A DNA stretch of 11,809 nucleotides from contig UREG01000050.1 of assembly GCA_900546795.1 (NCBI GenBank), positions 1 through 11,809 on the forward strand. The letters are read 5' to 3'. Made by a program: the position numbers and the translations under genes. How positions within the stretch are numbered: the first letter of the stretch is position 1; each line of letters opens with the position of its first letter. Positions 1-7,146 of the stretch are shown here, one piece after another. This DNA comes from an uncultured Veillonellaceae bacterium (GTDB lineage: Bacteria > Bacillota > Negativicutes > Veillonellales > Megasphaeraceae). The notes under the pieces were generated by a model. The model saw only the letters and a program-made list of their open reading frames with translations, ran no database searches and was not told the origin of the DNA.

Positions 1-135
1 TACTTTCCCCCTATTGACAACATTTTCCAAATTGAAACACCCTGTTTTTTCTTTTTGTCAAGCCTATTTTTAACTTTTCTTCTCTTTTATTTTTTCTTAC
101 GCCGCCTTATTCCCCTTCCCCTAAATTAAAATCAG

Positions 136-178
136 AAATGGAGCCCCCCTTATAGTAAGGAAAGGCTCCATTTTTTTT
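136..178. terminator. Hairpin terminator downstream of eno, stronger on the plus strand
   Basis: The outer 10-bp stem AAATGGAGCC/GGCTCCATTT encloses a second 5-bp stem CCTTA/TAAGG with loop TAG, and eight T residues follow on the plus strand. Read on the minus strand, the direction of eno transcription, the same stem is followed by only TTT and then CTGATTTT. It therefore looks like a canonical terminator for plus-strand transcripts and a weaker one for the glycolytic operon. It is the only hairpin I see between eno and the left edge, so it probably serves both directions. The structure is visible in the sequence; its use by eno is inferred. Confidence 0.7.
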
Positions 179-242
179 ATGACGCCGCAGCCAACTGCTC
201 CCGTTCTCTTAAGAGCTTTCGAAGCAATTGATGCCGCTGCAT
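177..242 (-). CDS. Possible 21-codon small ORF after eno
   Basis: An ATG at 242 opens 21 sense codons ending in TAA, starting 9 bases after the eno stop codon and ending just before the terminator hairpin. The predicted peptide begins MQRHQLLRKLLREREQL and ends in a short Ala-rich tail: basic, Leu/Arg-rich and compatible with one amphipathic helix. I see no Shine-Dalgarno sequence upstream (the leader is AT-rich), so translation would depend on coupling to eno termination. It could equally be chance or the remnant of a longer gene. I do not recognise it. Confidence 0.2.
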   Translation of the reverse strand: MQRHQLLRKLLREREQLAAAS

Positions 243-251
243 GGCAGATTA

Positions 252-1532
252 TTATTTTAAATTATAAAAAACGTCCATGCCGTTATATTCTGCAGTGATA
301 TCCAGCATTTCTTCAATACGGAGCAGCTGATTGTATTTTGCTACCCGGTCCGTTCTTGTCGGCGCACCCGTTTTAATCTGGCCGGCATTTACCGCTACGG
401 CAATGTCTGCAATCGTCGTATCTTCCGTTTCACCGGAACGGTGAGAAATCACAGCCGTATATCCAGCCCGTTTTGCCATTTCAATCGCTTCGAGTGTTTC
501 CGTCAGCGTGCCGATCTGATTTACTTTAATCAAAATCGAGTTTCCCACGCCTTTCTCAATGCCCTGAGCCAGGCGTTCCGTATTCGTTACAAACAAATCG
601 TCGCCGACAAGCTGGATTTTTTCACCTAATTTTTCGGTCAGCAGTTTCCAGCCTTCCCAGTCTTCTTCACTCATACCATCTTCGATCGTAATAATCGGAT
701 ATTTTTCTACCAGCTGTTCATAATAAGCAACCAGTTCAGCGGCTGTCCGTTTCACACCTTCGCCGGCAAAATCATAGATACCGTCTTTATACACTTCGGA
801 AGAAGCGACATCCAGACCGAGGCGAATATCTTCTCCCGGTACATATCCTGCTTTTGTGATCGCTTCCATAATTACTTCCAGCGCTTCTTCATTCGACGCT
901 AAGTTCGGAGCAAACCCGCCTTCGTCACCGATCGCAGTAGACAAGCCTTTTCCTTTCAGCACGGCTTTGAGCGAATGATATACTTCAGCACACATCCGCA
1001 GCGCTTCTTTAAAGCTTTCTGCCCCTACCGGAAGGATCATGAATTCCTGGATATCCACATTGTTGTCCGCGTGCGCGCCGCCGTTTAAAATATTCATCAT
1101 CGGAACCGGCAGTTCTTTTGCATTTACGCCGCCTAAGTACTGGTACAGCGGCAGACCCATTGCATTTGCCGCAGCTTTTGCACAAGCAAGAGAAACGCCC
1201 AAGATAGCATTTGCGCCGAGCTTGCCTTTATTTGCAGTACCGTCCATCGCGATCATCATATTATCAATATATACTTGTTCCCGCGCATCTACGCCAATCA
1301 ATTCCGGAGCAATAACTTCATTTACATTTTTTACTGCCTTCTCTACACCTTTTCCGCAGTACCGATCTCCGCCATCTCGAAGTTCTACGGCTTCAAACAT
1401 ACCGGTCGAAGCGCCGGACGGTACGGCTGCCCGGCCCACAGAGCCGTCGTCGAGCACAACTTCTGCTTCTACCGTCGGATTGCCGCGGGAATCCATGATT
1501 TCTCTTGCAAATACATCTACTATTACTGCCAT
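252..1532 (-). CDS. eno: Enolase (phosphopyruvate hydratase)
   Basis: Cytosolic enolase, which interconverts 2-phosphoglycerate and phosphoenolpyruvate in glycolysis and gluconeogenesis. The 426 residues match the family's usual 420-435. The N-terminal domain carries the substrate loop SGASTG (residues 39-44). The barrel carries the enolase acid/base glutamate E204 in GDEGGF, metal ligands D241, E284 and D311, catalytic K336 in the signature ILIKVNQIGTLTET (333-346), H364 in SHRSGETED and K387. No key residue is missing. The start ATG at 1532 has AAGGAGG a few bases upstream. It is the last gene of the minus-strand triose operon, 13 bases after gpmI, and a hairpin follows. The usual partners secG, rnr and smpB do not follow it here. 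Confidence 0.98.
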   Translation of the reverse strand: MAVIVDVFAREIMDSRGNPTVEAEVVLDDGSVGRAAVPSGASTGMFEAVELRDGGDRYCGKGVEKAVKNVNEVIAPELIGVDAREQVYIDNMMIAMDGTANKGKLGANAILGVSLACAKAAANAMGLPLYQYLGGVNAKELPVPMMNILNGGAHADNNVDIQEFMILPVGAESFKEALRMCAEVYHSLKAVLKGKGLSTAIGDEGGFAPNLASNEEALEVIMEAITKAGYVPGEDIRLGLDVASSEVYKDGIYDFAGEGVKRTAAELVAYYEQLVEKYPIITIEDGMSEEDWEGWKLLTEKLGEKIQLVGDDLFVTNTERLAQGIEKGVGNSILIKVNQIGTLTETLEAIEMAKRAGYTAVISHRSGETEDTTIADIAVAVNAGQIKTGAPTRTDRVAKYNQLLRIEEMLDITAEYNGMDVFYNLK

Positions 1533-1545
1533 TATTATTTCCTCC

Positions 1546-3075
1546 TTAATCGTCTATCAGGCAGGAGCCTGTCATTTCAGACGGAATATCCAAACCCGCC
1601 AACGTAAGCAGGGTCGGAGCGATATCCGCCAAAATACCATTTTTCAGCCGCCGCTGTTCCCAGCCGTTTCCAACTAAAATCAGCGGCACCGGATTTGTCG
1701 TATGCGCCGTATGCGGCATGCCGGTAGCCTCGCTTCTCATCATATCCGCATTTCCATGATCTGCCGTGATAAGCAGTACGCCGTTTTGCTTTTTCATCGC
1801 TTCCACAATCCGGCCTACGCATGAGTCTACTGTTTCTACGGCTTTTTGCGCCGCCTGCAGATTGCCGGTATGCCCTACCATATCCGGATTCGCAAAATTC
1901 AAAATGATCAGGTCGTATAACTGCGACTCTATTTTTTCAATCACCGCAGCGCACACTTCCTCAGCACTCATTTCCGGCTGCAAATCATAAGTGGCTACTT
2001 TCGGCGACGGAATCAGTATTCGGTCTTCCCCTTCAAACGGTTCTTCTATACCGCCGTTAAAGAAATAGGTTACGTGAGCATATTTTTCCGTTTCTGCAAT
2101 CCGCAGCTGGCGGCAGCCCTGTTTGCTTACCGTTTCTCCCAATGTATTTTTCAGTGTTTCCGGAGCATATACAAGGTGAACGGGAAGTCCTTCTTCATAT
2201 TGCGTCATCGTCGCCATGTACAAGCTGCTTTCGTCTAACGTCCGCGGAAATTCTTTAAACGAAGGCAATACCAGCGCCTTGGTCAGCTCTCTTGCCCGAT
2301 CCGGCCGGAAATTGAAAAACAAAACACTGTCTCCCGGCTCTATGGGTTTCCGGCAAATTACCGTAGGCTGAACGAATTCATCCGTTTCTCCCCGTTCGTA
2401 AGCCTGCTGCACGGCGGCAAGCGCCGTATCCGCCAAAAGTCCATTGCCTTCGGCAACGGCCCGGTATGCCTTTTCCACACGATCCCAGCGCTTATCACGA
2501 TCCATCGCATAATACCGCCCGGAAACAGTAGAAATGATGCCTGTTCCAGTTTGCTCAATAACGGTCTCTAACTCTTTGATATAGCCTTCCGCGCTTTTAG
2601 GCGGTACGTCCCGGCCGTCCAAAAACAAATGCAGATATACATTTTTTATACCTTTTTGTTTTGCCATTTCCAAAAGCGCATATAAGTGTGTGCTGCTGCT
2701 GTGCACTCCGCCGTCGGATAACAGCCCCATCATGTGCAGGCTGCCAGACGAGGCTGTCCGTTCCATTATTTCGTTTAATACCGGACGTGCAAAAAAAGCG
2801 CCGCTTTCAATATCTCTCGTAATACGAGAAAGCTCCTGATATACGATCCTGCCAGACCCTAAATTTAAATGCCCTACTTCAGAGTTTCCCATTTGCCCTT
2901 TCGGCAGGCCTACCGACTCCCCGCTGGCAGACAGCTGACTGTGAGGACAATTCTTCCAAAGCGATGGCAGTACAGATAAATTGGCCGTCGCGATTGCATT
3001 AAACGGATCTTTTTTATCACCGATGCCGAATCCGTCCAAAATAACAAGCATGACCGGTTGTTTTACTTTTGTCAT
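1546..3075 (-). CDS. gpmI: 2,3-bisphosphoglycerate-independent phosphoglycerate mutase
   Basis: Mn-dependent, cofactor-independent phosphoglycerate mutase of the alkaline phosphatase superfamily, which interconverts 3- and 2-phosphoglycerate through a phosphoserine intermediate. The 509 residues match the normal length of about 510. The motif VILDGFGIGD supplies metal ligand D14, and MGNSEVGHLNLG supplies the phosphoserine S65. D398 (NPDMVGHTGN) and H402, D439/H440 (TADHGNADMM) and H458 (PHTAHTTNP) match the two metal sites. The substrate motif GRDVPPKSAEGY (154-165) is present. The start ATG at 3075 lies 4 bases beyond the tpiA stop, and its ribosome binding site (GAGG) lies inside the last tpiA codons, which suggests translational coupling. 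No dPGM (GpmA) gene is present in the window. Confidence 0.97.
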   Translation of the reverse strand: MTKVKQPVMLVILDGFGIGDKKDPFNAIATANLSVLPSLWKNCPHSQLSASGESVGLPKGQMGNSEVGHLNLGSGRIVYQELSRITRDIESGAFFARPVLNEIMERTASSGSLHMMGLLSDGGVHSSSTHLYALLEMAKQKGIKNVYLHLFLDGRDVPPKSAEGYIKELETVIEQTGTGIISTVSGRYYAMDRDKRWDRVEKAYRAVAEGNGLLADTALAAVQQAYERGETDEFVQPTVICRKPIEPGDSVLFFNFRPDRARELTKALVLPSFKEFPRTLDESSLYMATMTQYEEGLPVHLVYAPETLKNTLGETVSKQGCRQLRIAETEKYAHVTYFFNGGIEEPFEGEDRILIPSPKVATYDLQPEMSAEEVCAAVIEKIESQLYDLIILNFANPDMVGHTGNLQAAQKAVETVDSCVGRIVEAMKKQNGVLLITADHGNADMMRSEATGMPHTAHTTNPVPLILVGNGWEQRRLKNGILADIAPTLLTLAGLDIPSEMTGSCLIDD

Positions 3076-3079
3076 CTGC

Positions 3080-3835
3080 TTACCTCGTAAATTCCATGAT
3101 TTCCAAAAAGTCCGCGGCTTTTAAACTGGCGCCGCCTACCAGCGCGCCGTCTATATCCGGTTCATTCATATATTCCCGGCAATTGCTGCCTTTTACGCTG
3201 CCGCCGTATAAAATCCGTACCTTTTCAGACGCCTCCGTTCCCAATAACCGAGCCAGCTCTTTTCGAATATGCGCGCATACATGCTGCGCGTCCGCAGCGC
3301 TGGCGCTTTTTCCGGTACCAATCGCCCAAATCGGTTCGTACGCGATGACCAGATTGTCCGCATCATCGGCCGTCACGCCGACCAGCGCTTTTTCAATCTG
3401 CTCGGAAATAAACGTTTCCGTCAATCCTTGCTCCCGCTGTTCCCAGCTCTCTCCGCAGCAAACGATAGGAGCTATGCCCGCTTTCAATGCGGCCAGCGTT
3501 TTTTTCTGTACCGTTTCATCGGTTTCTCCAAAGTATTGCCGCCGCTCTGAATGTCCTATAATCACATATTTTACATTCAGTTCCGTCAGCATCGCCGGTG
3601 AAATTTCTCCGGTATACGCGCCGCTTTCTTCCCAATGCATATTCTGCGCTCCCACATGAATACAAGTGCCACACAGCTGTTCCGCTACTGCTGGAAGCGC
3701 GGTGAATACCGGCGCGATCATATATTCCCGATCGTCCATCTCTTTCGCTGCAGCTGCCAAGGATTTAACCAATTTCTGAGAAATGGCAATGGTATGATTC
3801 ATTTTCCAATTTCCAGCAATCAAAAATTTTCTCAT
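3080..3835 (-). CDS. tpiA: Triosephosphate isomerase
   Basis: Interconverts dihydroxyacetone phosphate and glyceraldehyde 3-phosphate, as a TIM barrel normally dimeric in the cytosol. The 251 residues are standard. Catalytic residues are in the usual places: N9 and K11 in AGNWKMN, H95 in IIGHSERR, and the general base E167 in AYEPIWAIGTG. The phosphate-binding ends of the barrel, YGGSVK (about 210-215) and GALVGGASL (about 230-238), are intact. The ATG at 3835 is preceded by AAGAGGAG, and the gene follows pgk by 12 bases within the operon. Nothing is unusual apart from several extra cysteines (such as C124 and C125 in IVCCGES). Confidence 0.98.
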   Translation of the reverse strand: MRKFLIAGNWKMNHTIAISQKLVKSLAAAAKEMDDREYMIAPVFTALPAVAEQLCGTCIHVGAQNMHWEESGAYTGEISPAMLTELNVKYVIIGHSERRQYFGETDETVQKKTLAALKAGIAPIVCCGESWEQREQGLTETFISEQIEKALVGVTADDADNLVIAYEPIWAIGTGKSASAADAQHVCAHIRKELARLLGTEASEKVRILYGGSVKGSNCREYMNEPDIDGALVGGASLKAADFLEIMEFTR

Positions 3836-3847
3836 ATCTTGCTCCTC

Positions 3848-5026
3848 TTACTTTTCTGCCAATGCAGCAATGCCCGGCAGGACTTTTCCTTCCAAATATT
3901 CCAGCGAAGCGCCGCCGCCCGTTGAAATGTGGCTGATTTTATCTGCCAGCCCTGTCTTTTCAATGGCTGCAACAGAATCTCCGCCGCCAACAATAGTAAC
4001 TGCATCGGCTTCTGCAACCGCTCTGGCAACAGCTTCCGTACCTTTGGCAAAGGCATCCATTTCAAATACGCCCATCGGTCCGTTCCATACAATCGTATGC
4101 ATCGGCTGCAGTGCTTCTGCAAACAGCTGCTGTGTTTTCGGCCCTATATCCAGCGCCATCCAGCCGGCCGGAATCTCGCCGGCTGCAACGATTTTAGTAT
4201 CCGCATCGGCAGCAAACCGATCGGCAACAACCACATCTTCCGGAATCAGCAGAGAAACGCCGGTTTCTTCGGCCTGTTCCAGCAATGATTTTGCCAGCTC
4301 AATTTTATCGGTTTCTACCAAAGAAGCGCCGGTTTCATAGCCTTTAGCTGCTAAAAATGTATTTGCCATGCCGCCGCCAATGATAAGGACGTCTACTTTC
4401 GGCAGCAAATTTGCAATAACATTGATTTTATCAGATACTTTAGCGCCTCCGATAATAGCGGCAAACGGTTTTTTCGGATTTTCCACCGCGCCGCCAATAA
4501 ACTGAATTTCTTTTTCCAGCAGGAAGCCCGCCGCCATAGGCAAATACTTGGTAATTCCTTCCACAGAAGCATGTGCGCGATGAGATACGCCAAACGCATC
4601 ATTTATGCCTGCATCAGCCAATTCAGCCAGCTGACGGGAAAATTCCGGATCATTCTTTTCTTCTTCTTTGTGGTAGCGCAGATTTTCCAAGAGCAGAATT
4701 TGTCCTGGCTGCAATGCCGCTGCCATTTTTTTCACTTCTTCTCCAATGCAGTCCGGAGCCATCAACACTTCCATCCCCAGCAGCTCGCTCAGCCGTTTCG
4801 CTACCGGCGCCAAAGTAAATTCAGGAAGAGCCTGCCCTTTCGGTCTGCCCAAATGACTGGCTAAAATAAGCGCTCCGCCTTCTTTCAATATGTAGCGGAT
4901 GGTCGGCAGCGTCGCCCGAATCCGCGTATCATCGGTAATCACGCCATCTTTTAAAGGTACGTTAAAATCAGCTCGGACAAATATTTTTTTCCCTTTGATC
5001 TGTATATCCTGAATGGTTTGTTTCAT
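3848..5026 (-). CDS. pgk: Phosphoglycerate kinase
   Basis: Transfers the acyl phosphate of 1,3-bisphosphoglycerate to ADP, in the first ATP-forming step of lower glycolysis. I place the start at ATG 5026, giving 392 residues (family about 390-400), because AAAGGAGTG lies at the right distance upstream; a longer in-frame GTG at 5059 falls inside the intergenic hairpin and would add 11 unconserved residues. The N-lobe has RADFNVPLKDG (18-28) and SHLGRPKG (57-64) for 3-phosphoglycerate binding, then ENLRYHKEEE and NDAFGVSHRAHAS. The C-lobe has GGAKVSDKI, WNGPMGVFE, the nucleotide loop GGGDSVAA and STGGGASLEYLEG near the C-terminus. It follows gap copy 2, separated by a hairpin. Confidence 0.98.
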   Translation of the reverse strand: MKQTIQDIQIKGKKIFVRADFNVPLKDGVITDDTRIRATLPTIRYILKEGGALILASHLGRPKGQALPEFTLAPVAKRLSELLGMEVLMAPDCIGEEVKKMAAALQPGQILLLENLRYHKEEEKNDPEFSRQLAELADAGINDAFGVSHRAHASVEGITKYLPMAAGFLLEKEIQFIGGAVENPKKPFAAIIGGAKVSDKINVIANLLPKVDVLIIGGGMANTFLAAKGYETGASLVETDKIELAKSLLEQAEETGVSLLIPEDVVVADRFAADADTKIVAAGEIPAGWMALDIGPKTQQLFAEALQPMHTIVWNGPMGVFEMDAFAKGTEAVARAVAEADAVTIVGGGDSVAAIEKTGLADKISHISTGGGASLEYLEGKVLPGIAALAEK

Positions 5027-5051
5027 TCTCTTCACTCCTTTGCATAAAGAA

Positions 5052-5073
5052 GAGGGCACCCTAGGATACCCTC
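5052..5073. terminator. Intergenic hairpin between gap copy 2 and pgk
   Basis: The sequence GAGGGCACC-CTAG-GATACCCTC forms a 9-bp stem (including G-U pairs in the RNA) with a 4-base loop. On the minus strand, the operon's direction, it starts 6 bases after the gap copy 2 stop codon and is followed by TTCTTT and then the pgk ribosome binding site. On the plus strand it is followed by CC and seven T, a textbook terminator for antisense transcription. In the operon it may be a partial terminator, a processing site or a 3' stabiliser that raises gap copy 2 mRNA over downstream genes. The structure is seen; the role is inferred. Confidence 0.6.
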
Positions 5074-5079
5074 CTTTTT

Positions 5080-6084
5080 TTACAGTCCTTTACCGGCCAT
5101 ATACCGAATGACATCGATCACACGGCGGGAATATCCCCATTCATTGTCGTACCAGGCAACTACTTTTGCCAGCGTACCGTCCATCACGTTCGTCAGTTTG
5201 CTGTCTACGATGCAGCTGTGTTCATTGCCTTTAAAATCAATGGAAACCAGCTCTTCCGTTTCATAGGCGATATATTCTTTATATTCGCCTTCAGAAGCCT
5301 TTTTCAGCACTTCATTCATTTCTTCTGTCGTCGTAGGCGTATTCAATTCCAGGGTAAGGTCTATGATAGACACATCCGGATTCGGCACGCGAAGCGCCAG
5401 CCCATTCAGTTTGCCGTCCATAGCCGGAAAAATTTTTCCAATGGCTTTCGCCGCACCGGTATGCGTTGGAATGATAGACTGCCCGGCAGCCCGCGCCCGG
5501 CGCAGATCTTTATGGGATACATCCAGTATCCGCTGATCGTTTGTAAATGCATGCACCGTCGTCATCAATCCCCGTTCAATAGAAAATGCTTCGTCAATGA
5601 CTTTTACCAGGCAGGCCATTCCCTGAGTTGTACAAGATGCATTCGATACAATAGTATCTTTTGCCGGATCATATTCCCCTTCATTTACTCCCATGGCAAT
5701 CGTCATATCTTCTCCCGTAGTCGGCGTTGTAACAACAACCTTTTTAACGGTATCCCGCACATGTGCTCTTGCGCCTTCTCCCGTCTTTATCGTTCCGGAG
5801 GATTCCACCACAAGCTCTGCTCCCGTTTCTCCCCAGGGAATATTGGCTGCATTTTTTTCACTGTATACTTTGATTTCCCGTCCGTTGACGATGATGCTGT
5901 TATCCGTATGGGATATCTCTGCGTCCAACCGGCCATGCACACTATCGTATTTCAGCAGATGCGCCAGTGTTTTCGGATTCGTCACATCGTTGACCGCAAC
6001 AATGTCCACATCATCATACCGCATAGCAATACGGAATATATTTCGTCCTATACGGCCAAAACCGTTGATCCCTACTTTTACCAT
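5080..6084 (-). CDS. gap: Type I glyceraldehyde-3-phosphate dehydrogenase, copy 2 (divergent active-site motif)
   Basis: Oxidises and phosphorylates glyceraldehyde 3-phosphate to 1,3-bisphosphoglycerate. The 334 residues are full length. The Rossmann fold has GINGFGRIGR (5-14), and Asp33 in VAVNDVTN sits at the NAD-selective position that normally contacts the adenosine ribose. Catalytic C151 and H178 (TTVHAFTNDQ) are present. The motif after the cysteine is CTTQGMA rather than the usual CTTNCLAP, and nearby VVESSGTI and TTPTTGED replace the common VVESTGxF and SAPAKGED. Substrate motifs HTGAAKAIGK and RVPNPDVSIIDL remain, as does the C-terminal WYDNEWGYS. AAAGGAG precedes ATG 6084. It lies 36 bases after cggR, the place of gapA in Bacillus, so it is likely the main glycolytic enzyme. 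Overall similarity to copy 1 is moderate. Confidence 0.95.
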   Translation of the reverse strand: MVKVGINGFGRIGRNIFRIAMRYDDVDIVAVNDVTNPKTLAHLLKYDSVHGRLDAEISHTDNSIIVNGREIKVYSEKNAANIPWGETGAELVVESSGTIKTGEGARAHVRDTVKKVVVTTPTTGEDMTIAMGVNEGEYDPAKDTIVSNASCTTQGMACLVKVIDEAFSIERGLMTTVHAFTNDQRILDVSHKDLRRARAAGQSIIPTHTGAAKAIGKIFPAMDGKLNGLALRVPNPDVSIIDLTLELNTPTTTEEMNEVLKKASEGEYKEYIAYETEELVSIDFKGNEHSCIVDSKLTNVMDGTLAKVVAWYDNEWGYSRRVIDVIRYMAGKGL

Positions 6085-6120
6085 TTCATGCCACTCCTTT
6101 ATTTTTTATATCATCAAAAT

Positions 6121-7143
6121 TCATCCTAATATACGTTTCATAGCAGCAGCTGCTGTTTCATCTGTAATAAGAATACCCGTTTGCGCCGCCCGCAATACCG
6201 CTATAATTGCCTCCGCTTTGCTGGCTCCTCCGGCAACAGCAATCACCGTTTTGATCTGCTTTAATTTTTCTACAGAAAGCCCTACGTTATTGGTGGTATG
6301 AACAATATGCCCGTTCAAATCGCAATAACATCCCAGCGCTTCTCCGCAGGAATGGCGCCGCTCTAATTCTTGGCGCAGTCCTTCGGATGTCTGCCGTTTT
6401 TCGGCCATTATATCCGATCTGCCGATCCCAAACAGCACGATATCCGCATGTTCCGCCATATGCGCTACTTCCAACGTATGCGGTTCATTATCTAAAAGCG
6501 CCTGCAGCGTAGCTCCTGTCACGCCGTCCGGAATATGGATCATATGATATACGCCGCCAGTTTTTTCTGCAATCACGGCAGCGATCATATTTGCCTGACA
6601 TTCCACACGCTCTCCAATACCGCCCCGTGCAGGAACTACAGAAATAGGAACTTTCCGTGAAACGAGCTGCGATGCGGTCTTTTCCATCGTCGTTCCGCCG
6701 CTTACAGCAACCGTCATTCCCGGTTCCAGCCTTTTGGCCAGAAGCTGCGCCGCCTGACGGCCCAGTTCCGCCTGTACGGTTTCGTCCGCATCACTGTTTC
6801 CGGGAACGATCACCACTTCCGAAAGAGGCAGCTTTTCCAGCAATTCCTGCCGCACTTCCTTCATTCCTTTCAAGCAAAGAAAACAGCCTGCCAGCTGCGG
6901 CAATATCCGTTCTCCCGCTGCAGTCAGAGAAATCCCCAAACTGGTAAAATCTACCAGCCCCAGCGACCGGAGCACTTCTACCTGTGAGCGAACAACCCGT
7001 TCTGAAGCATTCAGCTTTTGAGCCAGCACCCGTCTCCCAATCGGCTGGGCCGCATGAATATGCCGCAGCAGTTCATACCGCTGCACACAAATATCCAGCA
7101 TATCCGGAACTATCTGCCGAAGCAGCGCCAGACTCTGTTCCAT
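6121..7143 (-). CDS. cggR: Central glycolytic genes regulator CggR (SorC-family repressor)
   Basis: Repressor of the triose operon. In Bacillus subtilis the orthologue is released by fructose 1,6-bisphosphate; the same ligand is inferred here. The 340 residues comprise an N-terminal winged helix (about 18-85; PIGRRVLAQKLNASERVVR is its recognition region), then a sugar-binding domain of the SorC type from about 110. That domain shows the phosphate-site loop AVSGGTTM (146-153), PARGGIGE (171-178), FGIGRSD (238-244) and AVAGGASKAEAI (302-313). The N-terminus resembles B. subtilis CggR closely. It starts only 3 bases after the stop of gap copy 1, with AAAGGA inside that gene's last codons as ribosome binding site. 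Matching operator repeats lie at 8185-8218, so the operon should be autoregulated. Confidence 0.93.
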   Translation of the reverse strand: MEQSLALLRQIVPDMLDICVQRYELLRHIHAAQPIGRRVLAQKLNASERVVRSQVEVLRSLGLVDFTSLGISLTAAGERILPQLAGCFLCLKGMKEVRQELLEKLPLSEVVIVPGNSDADETVQAELGRQAAQLLAKRLEPGMTVAVSGGTTMEKTASQLVSRKVPISVVPARGGIGERVECQANMIAAVIAEKTGGVYHMIHIPDGVTGATLQALLDNEPHTLEVAHMAEHADIVLFGIGRSDIMAEKRQTSEGLRQELERRHSCGEALGCYCDLNGHIVHTTNNVGLSVEKLKQIKTVIAVAGGASKAEAIIAVLRAAQTGILITDETAAAAMKRILG

Positions 7144-7146
7144 TTT

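Noticed and set aside
14..61. TTGACA-like hexamers on both strands (14-19 plus; 61-56 minus) as promoters
   Set aside because: Neither has a convincing -10 box 16-18 bases away, and the gene they would serve lies outside the window.
1039..1677. Plus-strand open frame of 212 codons opposite eno and gpmI
   Set aside because: It runs antisense to two strongly conserved genes, has no ribosome binding site and no recognisable motif; it is a by-product of codon bias on the other strand.
5027..5059. N-terminal extension of pgk from GTG 5059
   Set aside because: The start would be in the intergenic hairpin; AAAGGAG just before ATG 5026 fits the standard N-terminus.
5218..6301. Long plus-strand frames opposite gap copy 2 and the end of cggR
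   Set aside because: They are antisense to genes with intact catalytic motifs, have low-complexity Phe/Ser/Arg-rich composition, and carry no start signals.
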